Source: Leptolyngbya sp. SIOISBB (lineage in GTDB: Bacteria > Cyanobacteriota > Cyanobacteriia > Phormidesmidales > Phormidesmidaceae). From it: a DNA stretch of 64,000 nt. Location: positions 2,852,001-2,916,000 of the forward strand of contig JAAHII010000001.1 of NCBI GenBank assembly GCA_010671905.1. The letters run 5' to 3'. Of the stretch, positions 44,454 to 54,206 are shown in pieces; position 1 is the first letter of the stretch; the number at the start of each line of letters is the position of its first letter. The position numbers were made by a program, and so were the translations under genes. The notes under the pieces are model-generated. The model saw only the letters and a list, made by a program, of their open reading frames with translations. It was not told the DNA's origin and did no database searches.

Positions 44454-45680
44454 TCACTGATGAGTTGGCGCAGTTACAGGACTCAATAAGTCATACTGAC
44501 GACCGCGCCAACTTGTTGGCGTGCGGAGCGAGGATACCCAAATCCGGAGAACCGCTAGCGGGTCGGCCAGCGGCGAGAACCAGAAAATCCAGCGATTGGG
44601 CGCTTGACTCAAATCATAAGAAGGCAAAATGGCCAATTGCAAAGCAACGCGAGCGGCAATCAGGCTGGCATTCAGTCCGAGACTCAGTTGGACAGGCAGC
44701 GTTGGATTTTCGCTGCTAATAACCCATAGCAAGAACGGGAGAACCAGCCAGGGCAGAGCCTGCACACAGGTCAAAAACCACAAATCGCCCCACAGCTGAC
44801 TGCGCGAAGAAGCATCTTTCAAGTCCAGCGATCGCCCCCATTCCTTCCAGGTTTCCTGCAGGCCTTCATACATGCGGACTTTGAGAAGCGTCGAGCCATC
44901 CCAAAAACCGACTTTGGCCCCAGCCTGAGCCGCCTGACGGGCCAGCGTCACATCGTCACAAAAAGAGAGCTGCGCACAGGTATAGCCGCCGAGCTGATCT
45001 AAGAGGCGGCGACGGCAGAGAAAACATTGACCATTGGCCATTACCCGCTCGGCACCACTTTCAGCCGCACCCGTCGGCCCAAACCGATAGACCAGCGTCA
45101 TTAATAAGGCGGGTTGCAACCAAATTTCGCCGATGCCCTTCAAGATAAATCGTGGCGACAGAGAGACTAGGTCATAGCCTTCTGCTTCTGCAGCCGAAAT
45201 GAGGGATGCAATCAACCCTGGCTGCGGCTGAGTATCAGCATCGAGGCCTAAAATCCAAATGCTGTTGTCAGCGCTGTGGATGTAACCATAATGGAGGGCC
45301 CAAGGACGACCGACCCAACCTTGGGGCAGCGGGTCATCCGTCAACAGTTGCAATCGCGGTTCAGCAGTTTGAGCCTGCTGCACAATCTCTCGGGTGCCGT
45401 CAGTAGAACGACTATCCACCACCAGAATTTCCCGCACCTCATCGGTTTGCTGCGAGAGCCCCGACAAACAGGGAGCAATGCGCAGCGCTTCATTGAGGGT
45501 GGGGACAACCACGCTTACCGTACCTTGTTGTTCTGGCGTTGGAAGACGGGGTTGAAGTGGGGGGCGGCGGGTAGGACCTTTAAGCAATCGCGCGAAGAGC
45601 ACCATCACGGCTGGCAATTGCAACGCGATCAGGCACAGCGCGATCGCACTGCCCAGCCACAGAGAGTCAGATGAAAACAT
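44454..45680 (-). CDS. cruG: Family 2 glycosyltransferase, CruG-like (carotenoid 2'-O-glycosyltransferase)
   Basis: VSVVVPTLNEALRIAPCLSGL, LGLDADTQPQPG, FCDDVTLARQAAQAGAKVGFWDG; adjacent to cruF. Confidence 0.85.
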   Translation of the reverse strand: MFSSDSLWLGSAIALCLIALQLPAVMVLFARLLKGPTRRPPLQPRLPTPEQQGTVSVVVPTLNEALRIAPCLSGLSQQTDEVREILVVDSRSTDGTREIVQQAQTAEPRLQLLTDDPLPQGWVGRPWALHYGYIHSADNSIWILGLDADTQPQPGLIASLISAAEAEGYDLVSLSPRFILKGIGEIWLQPALLMTLVYRFGPTGAAESGAERVMANGQCFLCRRRLLDQLGGYTCAQLSFCDDVTLARQAAQAGAKVGFWDGSTLLKVRMYEGLQETWKEWGRSLDLKDASSRSQLWGDLWFLTCVQALPWLVLPFLLWVISSENPTLPVQLSLGLNASLIAARVALQLAILPSYDLSQAPNRWIFWFSPLADPLAVLRIWVSSLRTPTSWRGRQYDLLSPVTAPTHQ

Positions 45681-45710
45681 GCCGATGAAATTTGCAGTTT
45701 TTAAAGATAC

Positions 45711-46673
45711 TTACTCAGAAGCGCCAGCCGGGGTCGTCACCATATCAATCATGGGCAACTGCGACTCCTGAGAGGGGGCATCGGTGTCAAAAGCTTGATT
45801 CACTGGAGTTAGCAACCAGCAACCGATCGCCGGCAACGCACCGACGACCAGACCTAAGAAAATTGGCACAAAAATGCCGCCACCAACACTCATAAACATG
45901 GCAAAACAGAAGTTAGCTAGATACATCACCAAGGGCAGTGTCAACTGCCCGCGGGTGAGGTTTTGCAACCGCTGATTACGACGCCAGAAGACTGCCGCCA
46001 CCGACATAAAGATGGCTCCCGTCACAAACCAACCAGCGAAGTTTTCATATGGCATGCCGAAAAAGGCTCCCGGCTGGTGCCAATACCAAAACGGCATCGC
46101 CGTCTGACTCATCGCCGGATCCAATACAAAATCCCAAGACATCAACAACAATGCCCCAGTCGCGATCGCAGCCAACTGCCGCACCCAGGTCATTCGTTCG
46201 CCCAATAACCCCCCGCGGGCTAGCAAGTAAGCAGAGACGCCCAGGTAGAACCAAGACAGCGGAATCGTAAACGGTACTAGGCCAGCGACTTTATACCCTA
46301 AACCATTCAAATAGCTATAGTCACCGAACGGAAACCCGGTGCTCGTCCCTGACAACTCACTAGAGAGAGAGATCGCCAACGCTGGCAACATAAATGACAG
46401 CAGGGCTTGCCAGCCATAGACCCGACGTAAATACAGCGCTACAGCGATAGTTCCGAGGAGAATATACACCACACCGCCTCCGGCCATACTCCAGCGATAA
46501 AGGGTCGGGCCAGCAGGTAAATAATCCAAAATTTCGGGATGGGGCATTACCCATAGCAGACCAGCCAGACCAAAAGCCATGGACAGCACGTGTCCCCAAA
46601 GACACCACTTTTCAACGCGCATCAACCGAGTCATGTCCGAATAAACCTCTACTGCGTGTTCAGTCGCTTGCAT
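45711..46673 (-). CDS. cruF: Carotenoid 1,2-hydratase CruF-like membrane protein
   Basis: SSELSGTSTGFPFGDYSYLNGLGYKVAGLVPFTIPLSWFYLG, MSWDFVLDPAMSQTAMPFWYW; adjacent to cruG. Confidence 0.88.
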   Translation of the reverse strand: MQATEHAVEVYSDMTRLMRVEKWCLWGHVLSMAFGLAGLLWVMPHPEILDYLPAGPTLYRWSMAGGGVVYILLGTIAVALYLRRVYGWQALLSFMLPALAISLSSELSGTSTGFPFGDYSYLNGLGYKVAGLVPFTIPLSWFYLGVSAYLLARGGLLGERMTWVRQLAAIATGALLLMSWDFVLDPAMSQTAMPFWYWHQPGAFFGMPYENFAGWFVTGAIFMSVAAVFWRRNQRLQNLTRGQLTLPLVMYLANFCFAMFMSVGGGIFVPIFLGLVVGALPAIGCWLLTPVNQAFDTDAPSQESQLPMIDMVTTPAGASE

Positions 46674-47101
46674 CCGCCGAAGCTGGAAATCCGCAACATT
46701 TCTTATTGAAATCGTGCCCCACTTCCCAGTTTTTGTAAAGTTTTCCGCGGATTGTTGGCGGTGCTGCTGCAACGACTTTGTGTTCATCACCCTAAGCGGT
46801 CAAGGGATGCCGTGGAGTAATGAACTTTGCTTTTTTTCACCGGCTAGGCTGAGGCGATCGCCCTTCAGGGTAGCTCAGCAGTCGTGGTAATCACACACTA
46901 CAGCCTCCATCGACGAAAAGCTCGCTAGTCACCGATACTTTCTGCGGGCATTAGTCAGAGACTCCACAGCCAGTCAGGTTCAACGATTCTCCACAATTTT
47001 CGGCAAGAATGGCCCCAAACTTCTATAGACTGACCCTTGAGAAAGGGAAATAAATGACTCCGTAGCAGTCAAAAGACACGTTTAGGAGACAGTGAAAAAC
47101 G

Positions 47102-48283
47102 ATGGTTTTCGTTTGGTTAGTGGGCGCGATCGCGCTGCTGGTGCTGGTCAGTTGGCTGGGCTTGGAATGGCAATATCGCCAGCGGGCTGGGAACCGTCTC
47201 GCCTTTGCCGCTGGACAGTGGAATATCGAGCAGTATGATGCCGACCATTACAAAATTGTGGGTATCCCAGAACTCATTAACCGCACGCCAGCCTCGGAAA
47301 TTATGGTGCCAGAGCTGACGGCAGAAACGACCCTACTGGGCAAAGCCAATCTGGCCGATGTGCAAGTCAAGGTCACCATTACCCCACAACATCCAGATGC
47401 GGAGGCTCGCCCAGATGGCTACTGGTTTGCCTACATCGTCAAATTGCAAAAACGGACGCAGTTCCAAGTCCAGGTGGAGATTACCGGGCCAGAATTGCGA
47501 TCGCTCAAAGCTATGTGGGTGCGAGTCCATTATTTGACCTATGGCCCCGGCGGCAGACAGCTTCAGACGGGTCACGTGATTGTGCCTCTCCAGTTTCCCG
47601 ATCCCGAGTCGGCCCCGCCTTGGCGCGACACGCCTCAAGCCAGTGTGATGCCCGTACCCACCCACTTACTAACTCACCTCGACACCCCGGTTGAAGTGGT
47701 CAAACGCTACGTCAGCACCCATGCACAGCCCGGCGACATCATCACCCTCGGAGAAACGCCCGTGGCCATTATGCAAGGTCGCTGGCGACATCCATCAACA
47801 ATCAAGCCGGGGTGGGTTGCGCGACGGCTGTGCTATTACTTTTTGCCCACTTCGAGCCTCGCCACAGCTTGTGGCTTGCAAACCTTAGTCGATTTGGTGG
47901 GCGCGAGACGGGTCTTCTTTGCCTTTGTCGGTGGCGCGCTCAAAAAAGCGCTTTTGAGACAAGGTGGTGGCTTTTATCAGTTGGCCGGAGACCAAGCGCG
48001 CTTAATTGACGACGTCACAGGCACCTTGCCGCCCTATGACCAGTTCATCGTGCTCGGGCCAGAGGCCCCACAGCTCATCGTTGATGACATTGAAAAAGCG
48101 ACAGGTCTGGGGGCGGCGATCGTCGATGTGAATGATTTAAAGGCAGTCAAAATTGTGGCTGCCAGCCCACGAGTCAACCGGGCGATCGTTACCCAGGCGC
48201 TGATTGACAACCCTGCAGGCAATGCCGATGAGCAGACTCCTCTGGTGCTAGTGCGTCCTCTAGAAAGATCAGCGCAGTCCTAA
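47102..48283 (+). CDS. Membrane-anchored CofE-like (F420-0:gamma-glutamyl ligase family) cyanobacterial protein
   Basis: VEVVKRYVSTHAQPGDIITLGETPVAIMQGRW, IVDVNDLKAVKIVAAS; N-terminal TM helix. Confidence 0.7.
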   Translation: MVFVWLVGAIALLVLVSWLGLEWQYRQRAGNRLAFAAGQWNIEQYDADHYKIVGIPELINRTPASEIMVPELTAETTLLGKANLADVQVKVTITPQHPDAEARPDGYWFAYIVKLQKRTQFQVQVEITGPELRSLKAMWVRVHYLTYGPGGRQLQTGHVIVPLQFPDPESAPPWRDTPQASVMPVPTHLLTHLDTPVEVVKRYVSTHAQPGDIITLGETPVAIMQGRWRHPSTIKPGWVARRLCYYFLPTSSLATACGLQTLVDLVGARRVFFAFVGGALKKALLRQGGGFYQLAGDQARLIDDVTGTLPPYDQFIVLGPEAPQLIVDDIEKATGLGAAIVDVNDLKAVKIVAASPRVNRAIVTQALIDNPAGNADEQTPLVLVRPLERSAQS

Positions 48284-48301
48284 CCAGGGGCAAACCTCTA
48301 G

Positions 48302-49660
48302 GTGAAGAAAACTGGGCAATTTGGCTCCACGAATTGGCACGTTATGATAAAGCCAAAGAGAGTTGCTTACGCTCTCAGTACTTCTTCCCACTTGCCTGAA
48401 ATGTCCACATCCGATTCGCCAAATTCTGAATTGCAGCTGCGTCCCCTATATCCCCGTGATATTGATGCACTGGATGACTGGAAGGGGACAACTCTGGTGA
48501 TTCCTGAGCCTGATTCTGGTCTGTGGGGAGCCGCCAATACGCAAAGCTTAGTGCAGCATCCGCTAGCCGCCTGGTGGCAGCGAATGACCACCTTAACCCT
48601 GCCAAATCAACCTCGTTGGTCGGGCTTTGTCGCCACCCTTGATGACAGGCTCTGCGGCATGATCGAGGTTTCTCCGTTCAATCGCACCCGCAGTACCTGG
48701 CAAGTCAACCGGCTGGCCATCCATCCTGAGGTCGTTCCCCCGAGTACCCAAAGTCCCTTAGACAGCATCGGTTCGCAACTACTGCGCCACTGCTTTGAGA
48801 CGGTATGGGAAGCGCGGATGTGGCTAGCAGAGGTAGATATTGAGCAAAAAGCGGCCTTGGCTCTCTATCGGCGCAACGGTTTTCAACCGTTAGCACAAGC
48901 CACCTATTGGGAAATTAGCCCAGACGTTTTAATGGAGCAAGCCAAACAGGAGCCTGACTTACCGAATCTCATGACAGTCAGCAATGCCGATGCGCAATTG
49001 CTTTATCAATTAGATACCGCTGCCATGCCACCACTGGTACGTCAGGTGTTTGATCAACAGATTCAGGATTTTAAAGTTGAGCCGGTCAAAAGCATGGCCA
49101 ATACAGCTCGACAGTGGATGCATCGCGAAAACCGCATCCAAGGTTACGTCTTTGAGCCCCAACGCAAGGCGGCGATCGGGCGTTTTGATTTAGTTGCCTG
49201 CCGGGGCAAGCATCGCTATCACTCGGCAGAGTTGACGGTGCATCCAGCCTATACGTGGCTGTATCCGGAATTACTGAGTCACATGGCTGGCTTATTGCAA
49301 AGTTACCCGGCGATGCCTTTACGTGTGACTTCACGCGACTATCAACCCGAACGCGAAGAATTTCTCTTGAAAATACAAGCGAATCCGGTCGATCGCACGT
49401 TGATGTTATCGCGATCAGTCTGGCACAAAGTACGTGAAGCTAAGCCCACCGCCTTGGAGGGGTTACAGCTGCCGGAAGTCCTCGCCGGACTACAGCCTGC
49501 AGGCAAGCCGATTCCAGGCCGTATGTCATGGCACTGCGATAATGACGATAGTCAGGCACAATCGTCCACCGTTAACCCAGCCAAACGTCAGGAGAGTAGC
49601 GAATTAGGTCAGTCACAATCGCATCCTAATCCTGATAATCTATCGGGGCAGTCCGGCTAG
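48302..49660 (+). CDS. GNAT-family N-acetyltransferase-like protein (start uncertain)
   Basis: GMIEVSPFNRTRSTWQVNRLAIHP ... AEVDIEQKAALALYRRNGFQPL. Confidence 0.75.
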   Translation: MKKTGQFGSTNWHVMIKPKRVAYALSTSSHLPEMSTSDSPNSELQLRPLYPRDIDALDDWKGTTLVIPEPDSGLWGAANTQSLVQHPLAAWWQRMTTLTLPNQPRWSGFVATLDDRLCGMIEVSPFNRTRSTWQVNRLAIHPEVVPPSTQSPLDSIGSQLLRHCFETVWEARMWLAEVDIEQKAALALYRRNGFQPLAQATYWEISPDVLMEQAKQEPDLPNLMTVSNADAQLLYQLDTAAMPPLVRQVFDQQIQDFKVEPVKSMANTARQWMHRENRIQGYVFEPQRKAAIGRFDLVACRGKHRYHSAELTVHPAYTWLYPELLSHMAGLLQSYPAMPLRVTSRDYQPEREEFLLKIQANPVDRTLMLSRSVWHKVREAKPTALEGLQLPEVLAGLQPAGKPIPGRMSWHCDNDDSQAQSSTVNPAKRQESSELGQSQSHPNPDNLSGQSG

Positions 49661-49790
49661 TGACAACGGTACCCGTTGATTTAGGCGAATCTTCAGGCCG
49701 CCCCCAAGAATAATCGCGAGCCCTGAATAGCGCATTACTAATCGGTTTTGCTCGTGAGCCTAAAAGGGTGAGTCATTGGGAGAAATCCAT

Positions 49791-50279
49791 ATGCCCAAGC
49801 AATACATCTCAGCTTTAGCCCTCGATATTGGCCGTCGTCGGATTGGGGTTGCAGGCTGCGATCGTCTGGGCCTGTTGGTAACAGAGCTACCGACGTTGCA
49901 AAATCGTTCCTTCCGGACCCTGATAAACGACCTCCAAGTCCTGATCACGACCCGGCAAATCAATGTTTTGGTGGTCGGGCTGCCGTACACCATGGATGGC
50001 AACCTCGGTAAGCAAGCTCAATGGGTTAAGACTTTTGCAGAAAAGCTATCTTCGATCCTCAAAATACCCGTAGAGTATGTAGATGAGCGGTTAACCTCTT
50101 TTCAGGCAGAGCAGATGTTGCAGGCCGAAGGAGTGAAACTATCTCGCCATAATAAAGGACTGATTGATCAAAAAGCGGCGGCTATTATCTTGCAGCAATG
50201 GTTAGACCAGCGTGATCACCCATCAGCAGCCCTAGAAGCGCCCCCCTTTATCACACCTGTCACAGGAGACGCGGAATGA
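49791..50279 (+). CDS. ruvX: Putative pre-16S rRNA nuclease / Holliday junction resolvase-like YqgF
   Basis: ALALDIGRRRIGVAGCD, VVGLPYTMDGNLGKQAQWVKTF, VEYVDERLTSFQAE. Confidence 0.93.
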   Translation: MPKQYISALALDIGRRRIGVAGCDRLGLLVTELPTLQNRSFRTLINDLQVLITTRQINVLVVGLPYTMDGNLGKQAQWVKTFAEKLSSILKIPVEYVDERLTSFQAEQMLQAEGVKLSRHNKGLIDQKAAAIILQQWLDQRDHPSAALEAPPFITPVTGDAE

Positions 50280-50851
50280 CCTTTTCGGATTCAGATTTCG
50301 TCCAAGATCGCCCTACCATTGCCGTCAAAGACGAGGCTGGCCGGACCTTAATGTGTCAGGTTGAAAAAACGTTTGCGATCGCGGGGCGGCACTATGCCCT
50401 TTTGTTGCCGTTAGATACACCCGTCGAAATTTTTGCTTGGGAACCCGACGACTCTGATGACGACACCGACACATTAATAGATGTTGAAGAAAGTGATATT
50501 GACGAGTTGCTGCCCACCGCCAGAGCCGTACTTGCAGAACACGACCTCACGCTGCAGCGCAGTGCTGTCACCTTAAGCGTATCGGGTGAAATTCCTGAAC
50601 CTCACGAAGAAGATTGCTTCACCCTAGATATCGGCGATATCGACGCCGATGGGGAACCGGATACTGAGGAGTTTCAAACCTTGGCCACCTTCTTCCATGA
50701 GGAGATCGAATACACTATTTGTACGCCAATGGATCCACTCCTGCTATTTGCCGAAGTTTCTAGCGAAGGCGATGCACAGATGATCCCACCGGAGGAATTT
50801 GAGCGGCTGCGCCCCGAAATTGAGTCCAGTATTTTTGACGTGCTCGAATAA
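50276..50851 (+). CDS. DUF3727 domain protein
   Basis: Cyanobacterial DUF3727 type; 4-bp overlap with ruvX. Confidence 0.8.
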   Translation: MTFSDSDFVQDRPTIAVKDEAGRTLMCQVEKTFAIAGRHYALLLPLDTPVEIFAWEPDDSDDDTDTLIDVEESDIDELLPTARAVLAEHDLTLQRSAVTLSVSGEIPEPHEEDCFTLDIGDIDADGEPDTEEFQTLATFFHEEIEYTICTPMDPLLLFAEVSSEGDAQMIPPEEFERLRPEIESSIFDVLE

Positions 50852-51155
50852 GGGGCCAACCCTCGTGAGCCCAAGCGATCGTCGGAACGACTACGCTAGA
50901 TGTGACTGATGGGATTAGCCTGCACCTGTTGCAGGGAAAGTCATCGACAGACCGGCGAAAATCCTTAGTTTCCCAAAGCCTACAGCCGACAAAACTTTCG
51001 GTTCTACTAAAATCTGTAGGGCTGCACTCTTACCGCAGGGTATTTTGAACTCTGCTGCTGATAATCGCATGACCCATCAGAGAACCTTGATTGCCACAGG
51101 AACGGGCTAGAATAACCGACGTCAGCATTCATAACTAGCCCAACAGCACAAAACA

Positions 51156-52241
51156 ATGGCCTCTCGTCTTCCCAAACTCTTGTTTTTCTTTCTGTTGCTG
51201 CCAATCGCCCTGGGCATGGCTGGCTGGCAAGGTTGGGCTTGGTGGAGCTGGGCCACGGCACCCATTGCCGCCACCAGCGAAACCGAGAATGAAGCGGCTG
51301 CCGTCAGTGAACCGGTGCAAATCCAAATTCCCCAGGGCACCGCTGGCCAACAAATTGGTCGCGATTTAGAAGCGGCTGGATTAATTCGTTCCCATGTTGC
51401 TTGGAACTTGTGGGGCCGTTGGCAAAATTTGCGTCAAGATGTCAGTTATCAGGCTGGCACCTATGCCATTTCGCCGACCCAATCACTACAGGAAATTGCG
51501 CTGCAAATTCGCTCGGGCGACATCTTGCAATCTGCTTTCACCATTCCTGAAGGCTGGACCCGTGAGCAGATGGCAGCGGCCTTTGAAGAACGGGGCGCTT
51601 TCTCCGCGCAAGCGTTTTTAGACGCTACGCAGCAATTGCCCCGCGATCGCTTTCCTTGGCTGCCTCAAGAGCTCCCCCATTTAGAAGGATTTCTGTACCC
51701 CGACACGTATTTGCTACCAGCCGAGGCAGTGACACCTGAGGGCATTCGCGATTTCATGCTGCAGCGGTTCGAAACCGTTGCCTTGCCACTATATCAACAG
51801 AGCAATTCCGAATTTTCGCTCCTTGAGTGGGTCACCCTGGCCAGCATCGTCGAACGGGAAGCCGTAATTCCTGATGAACGCTCTGAAATCGCCGCCGTCT
51901 TCAATCGCCGTCTGGTGGAAGGCATCCCGCTCGGCGCTGATCCGACAGTGGAATATGGCCTGGGGGTTACTCAAACTCCAGAGCAGCCTTTGACCTTAGC
52001 TCAGGTCAATACGCCGTCTCCTTACAACACCTACATAAATGTCGGCTTGCCCCCCACCCCCATTGCCAATCCTGGCTTGCCTAGTCTAGAAGCCAGTCTC
52101 GCGCCACCCACGACGGAGTATCTCTATTTTGTCGCCCGCTATGACGGCACTCATGTTTTCAGTCGGACTTTAGCCGAGCATGAAGCAGCTCAAGCGCGCA
52201 TTCGTGATGCCATTGATGCCGGTAATCCCACCGCCAACTGA
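51156..52241 (+). CDS. mltG: Endolytic transglycosylase MltG (YceG-like)
   Basis: PHLEGFLYPDTYLLP, LASIVEREAVIPDERSEIAAVFNRRL, TPSPYNTYINVGLPPTPIANPGLPSLEASLAP. Confidence 0.96.
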   Translation: MASRLPKLLFFFLLLPIALGMAGWQGWAWWSWATAPIAATSETENEAAAVSEPVQIQIPQGTAGQQIGRDLEAAGLIRSHVAWNLWGRWQNLRQDVSYQAGTYAISPTQSLQEIALQIRSGDILQSAFTIPEGWTREQMAAAFEERGAFSAQAFLDATQQLPRDRFPWLPQELPHLEGFLYPDTYLLPAEAVTPEGIRDFMLQRFETVALPLYQQSNSEFSLLEWVTLASIVEREAVIPDERSEIAAVFNRRLVEGIPLGADPTVEYGLGVTQTPEQPLTLAQVNTPSPYNTYINVGLPPTPIANPGLPSLEASLAPPTTEYLYFVARYDGTHVFSRTLAEHEAAQARIRDAIDAGNPTAN

Positions 52242-52316
52242 TGCCGTTGATGGGTATGCTTTTACTCACTGGAGTTCAACGATTTCGCTTTTGCTTGGGA
52301 TGGGAGCCCCGATTAG

Positions 52317-52838
52317 ATGTGCAGTCATAAATTGCAGCCTGACCTAGTGCTGGGTCAACCCGTTTTGGGCATTAACCTCGGCCTCATCAAGCAGCATCAG
52401 CTGCAGGGTTTAATCCTGGACGTTGATGAAACCTTGGTCCCCATACGAGAGTCTGACACGACGACAGAAGTCAGAGAGTGGTTTGCCTCCCTGAAGGCTC
52501 AGGTACCGATTTGGCTGGTCAGCAATAACCTGAATGAACCCCGCATTCGCCGTATCGCCGAGAGCTTATCAGCCCCTTACATTACCGGCGCCGGCAAACC
52601 CTCAAGACGTAAACTCAGACGTGCCGCAGAAGCCATGCAATTACCGATCGGCAAAATTGCGATGGTCGGCGATCGCTTGTTTACCGATGTACTCGCCGGC
52701 AACCGACTAGGCATGTTTACGATCCTGGTGGAACCAATGGTGACCCCAATGGGGAAACCAGGCAAATATTTAGTGCGGTCAACCGAGGTGTGGGTATCGC
52801 AAAGGTTAGGGGTATCTTTGCAATCAAGGCAGCACTAA
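52317..52838 (+). CDS. YqeG-family HAD-IIIA phosphatase
   Basis: LQGLILDVDETLVP, WLVSNN, AGKPSRRKLRRAAEAM, IAMVGDRLFTDVLAGNRLGM. Confidence 0.93.
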   Translation: MCSHKLQPDLVLGQPVLGINLGLIKQHQLQGLILDVDETLVPIRESDTTTEVREWFASLKAQVPIWLVSNNLNEPRIRRIAESLSAPYITGAGKPSRRKLRRAAEAMQLPIGKIAMVGDRLFTDVLAGNRLGMFTILVEPMVTPMGKPGKYLVRSTEVWVSQRLGVSLQSRQH

Positions 52839-53010
52839 GGCTTCTTAAAGAACTTCTCAAACGATAATGTAACTTTGCAAAACTTCGTTACGCCGAAATA
52901 TAAAAACAACATTATGAATCATTCGATATGTTTCGGGGATCGGTAATCATTAGATTAATAACATGGAGTCAAGCAAATAAAGACTCTAGCCTATAAGAAA
53001 CCTTGATGAG

Positions 53011-53040
53011 GGGGCGTTTTCCGTTTTTGGAGAACGCCCC
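53011..53040 (+). terminator. Strong hairpin terminator
   Basis: GGGGCGTTTTCC-gttttt-GGAGAACGCCCC followed by TT; about 170 bp after yqeG, may end a separate short transcript. Confidence 0.7.
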
Positions 53041-53414
53041 TTCTGCTTTAACCCGATGGCTGAATCTTTCTGTCTGCCTCTTGTACGCCACCGCTGCTTC
53101 CAAAAGTACTCATTGAACAGCGGATGCTTGTTGGAAGTGAGATACTTCTAGCCATGCTCTAAGGCAGTAGCTCTATTCCATGGTCGGATTCATCGCTGAC
53201 GACTATGCATTGGTCAAAGGCAAGTCTCATCTAGCTCCTGAGGTCTTTATCACTTAGTTTGTACGAGCAGCGTGTCAATATCTTATGACTGGTCGCTGGG
53301 TGAGCAACTTACACCGTGTCAGGCAATATTTACAGCAGGATCTAGTTTTCGCCGGATATCTGGCGTAGACTGCCTCTGTAACAGCATTAGCCTGTGGTCA
53401 GGTTGTAAGGGTTC

Positions 53415-54206
53415 ATGAATGATTGTTGGCATTGGCATCACGAGACTGAGCATCCCTATTTGACCACCGCGATACTCGATCGCTGGCCCCACGGATTTTT
53501 TACTCGCGCCTCTTGGCCCACAATGCCAGATGTGCTCAGTCAACAGGTGAGTGATGCGGGTGCGGTTTATCGCGCCAAACAAGTGCACGGCAATCAGGTG
53601 GTGACGCCCCAAGATTTATTGGCAGACGCTATGCCCCGAGAGACCTTGCCACCGGCAGATGCGGTGATGAGCATTGCCCCCCAGCAGTCTGTCTGGGTCT
53701 GCACAGCAGATTGTACTCCGGTCTTAATTGCTGATGAGCAAACCGGACAAGTAGCGGCAGTTCATGCTGGGTGGCGCGGTACAGCCCTCAAAATCGTGCC
53801 TACCACCATCCAAAAAATGCAGACCCGGGGAAGCGAGTTGCGACATCTCAGAATTGCTATGGGACCCGCGATCGCGGGTGCCGTGTACCAAGTCACCACC
53901 CATGTCGCTGCAGAAGTGGGGCGATCGCTCACCGCGATCACTCCAAAGCAAGAGCATTTACCGGAAGCGGAATTGCTTGAGCAACTGAAAGCCCTAGCAA
54001 ATCCCCCGGTCCTAGCTGATCCTCAACCAGGACGAGTCAAGCTTGATGTACGGCGCATTAATGCTCTACAGCTGACCGCGCTGGGTATTCATGATGAGCA
54101 GGTTGCCATTGCCCCACACTGCACCTTGCAAGAACCTGAACGCTTCTTCTCTTACCGGCGCACCCGCGAAAAAAAGGTGCAATGGTCCGGCATTGTCAGT
54201 TGCTAA
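53415..54206 (+). CDS. pgeF: Multicopper/laccase-domain purine nucleoside phosphorylase-like protein (DUF152/YfiH)
   Basis: KQVHGNQVVTP, VWVCTADCTPVLIADEQTGQVAAVHAGWRGTALKI, FFSYRRTREKKVQWSGIV. Confidence 0.95.
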   Translation: MNDCWHWHHETEHPYLTTAILDRWPHGFFTRASWPTMPDVLSQQVSDAGAVYRAKQVHGNQVVTPQDLLADAMPRETLPPADAVMSIAPQQSVWVCTADCTPVLIADEQTGQVAAVHAGWRGTALKIVPTTIQKMQTRGSELRHLRIAMGPAIAGAVYQVTTHVAAEVGRSLTAITPKQEHLPEAELLEQLKALANPPVLADPQPGRVKLDVRRINALQLTALGIHDEQVAIAPHCTLQEPERFFSYRRTREKKVQWSGIVSC

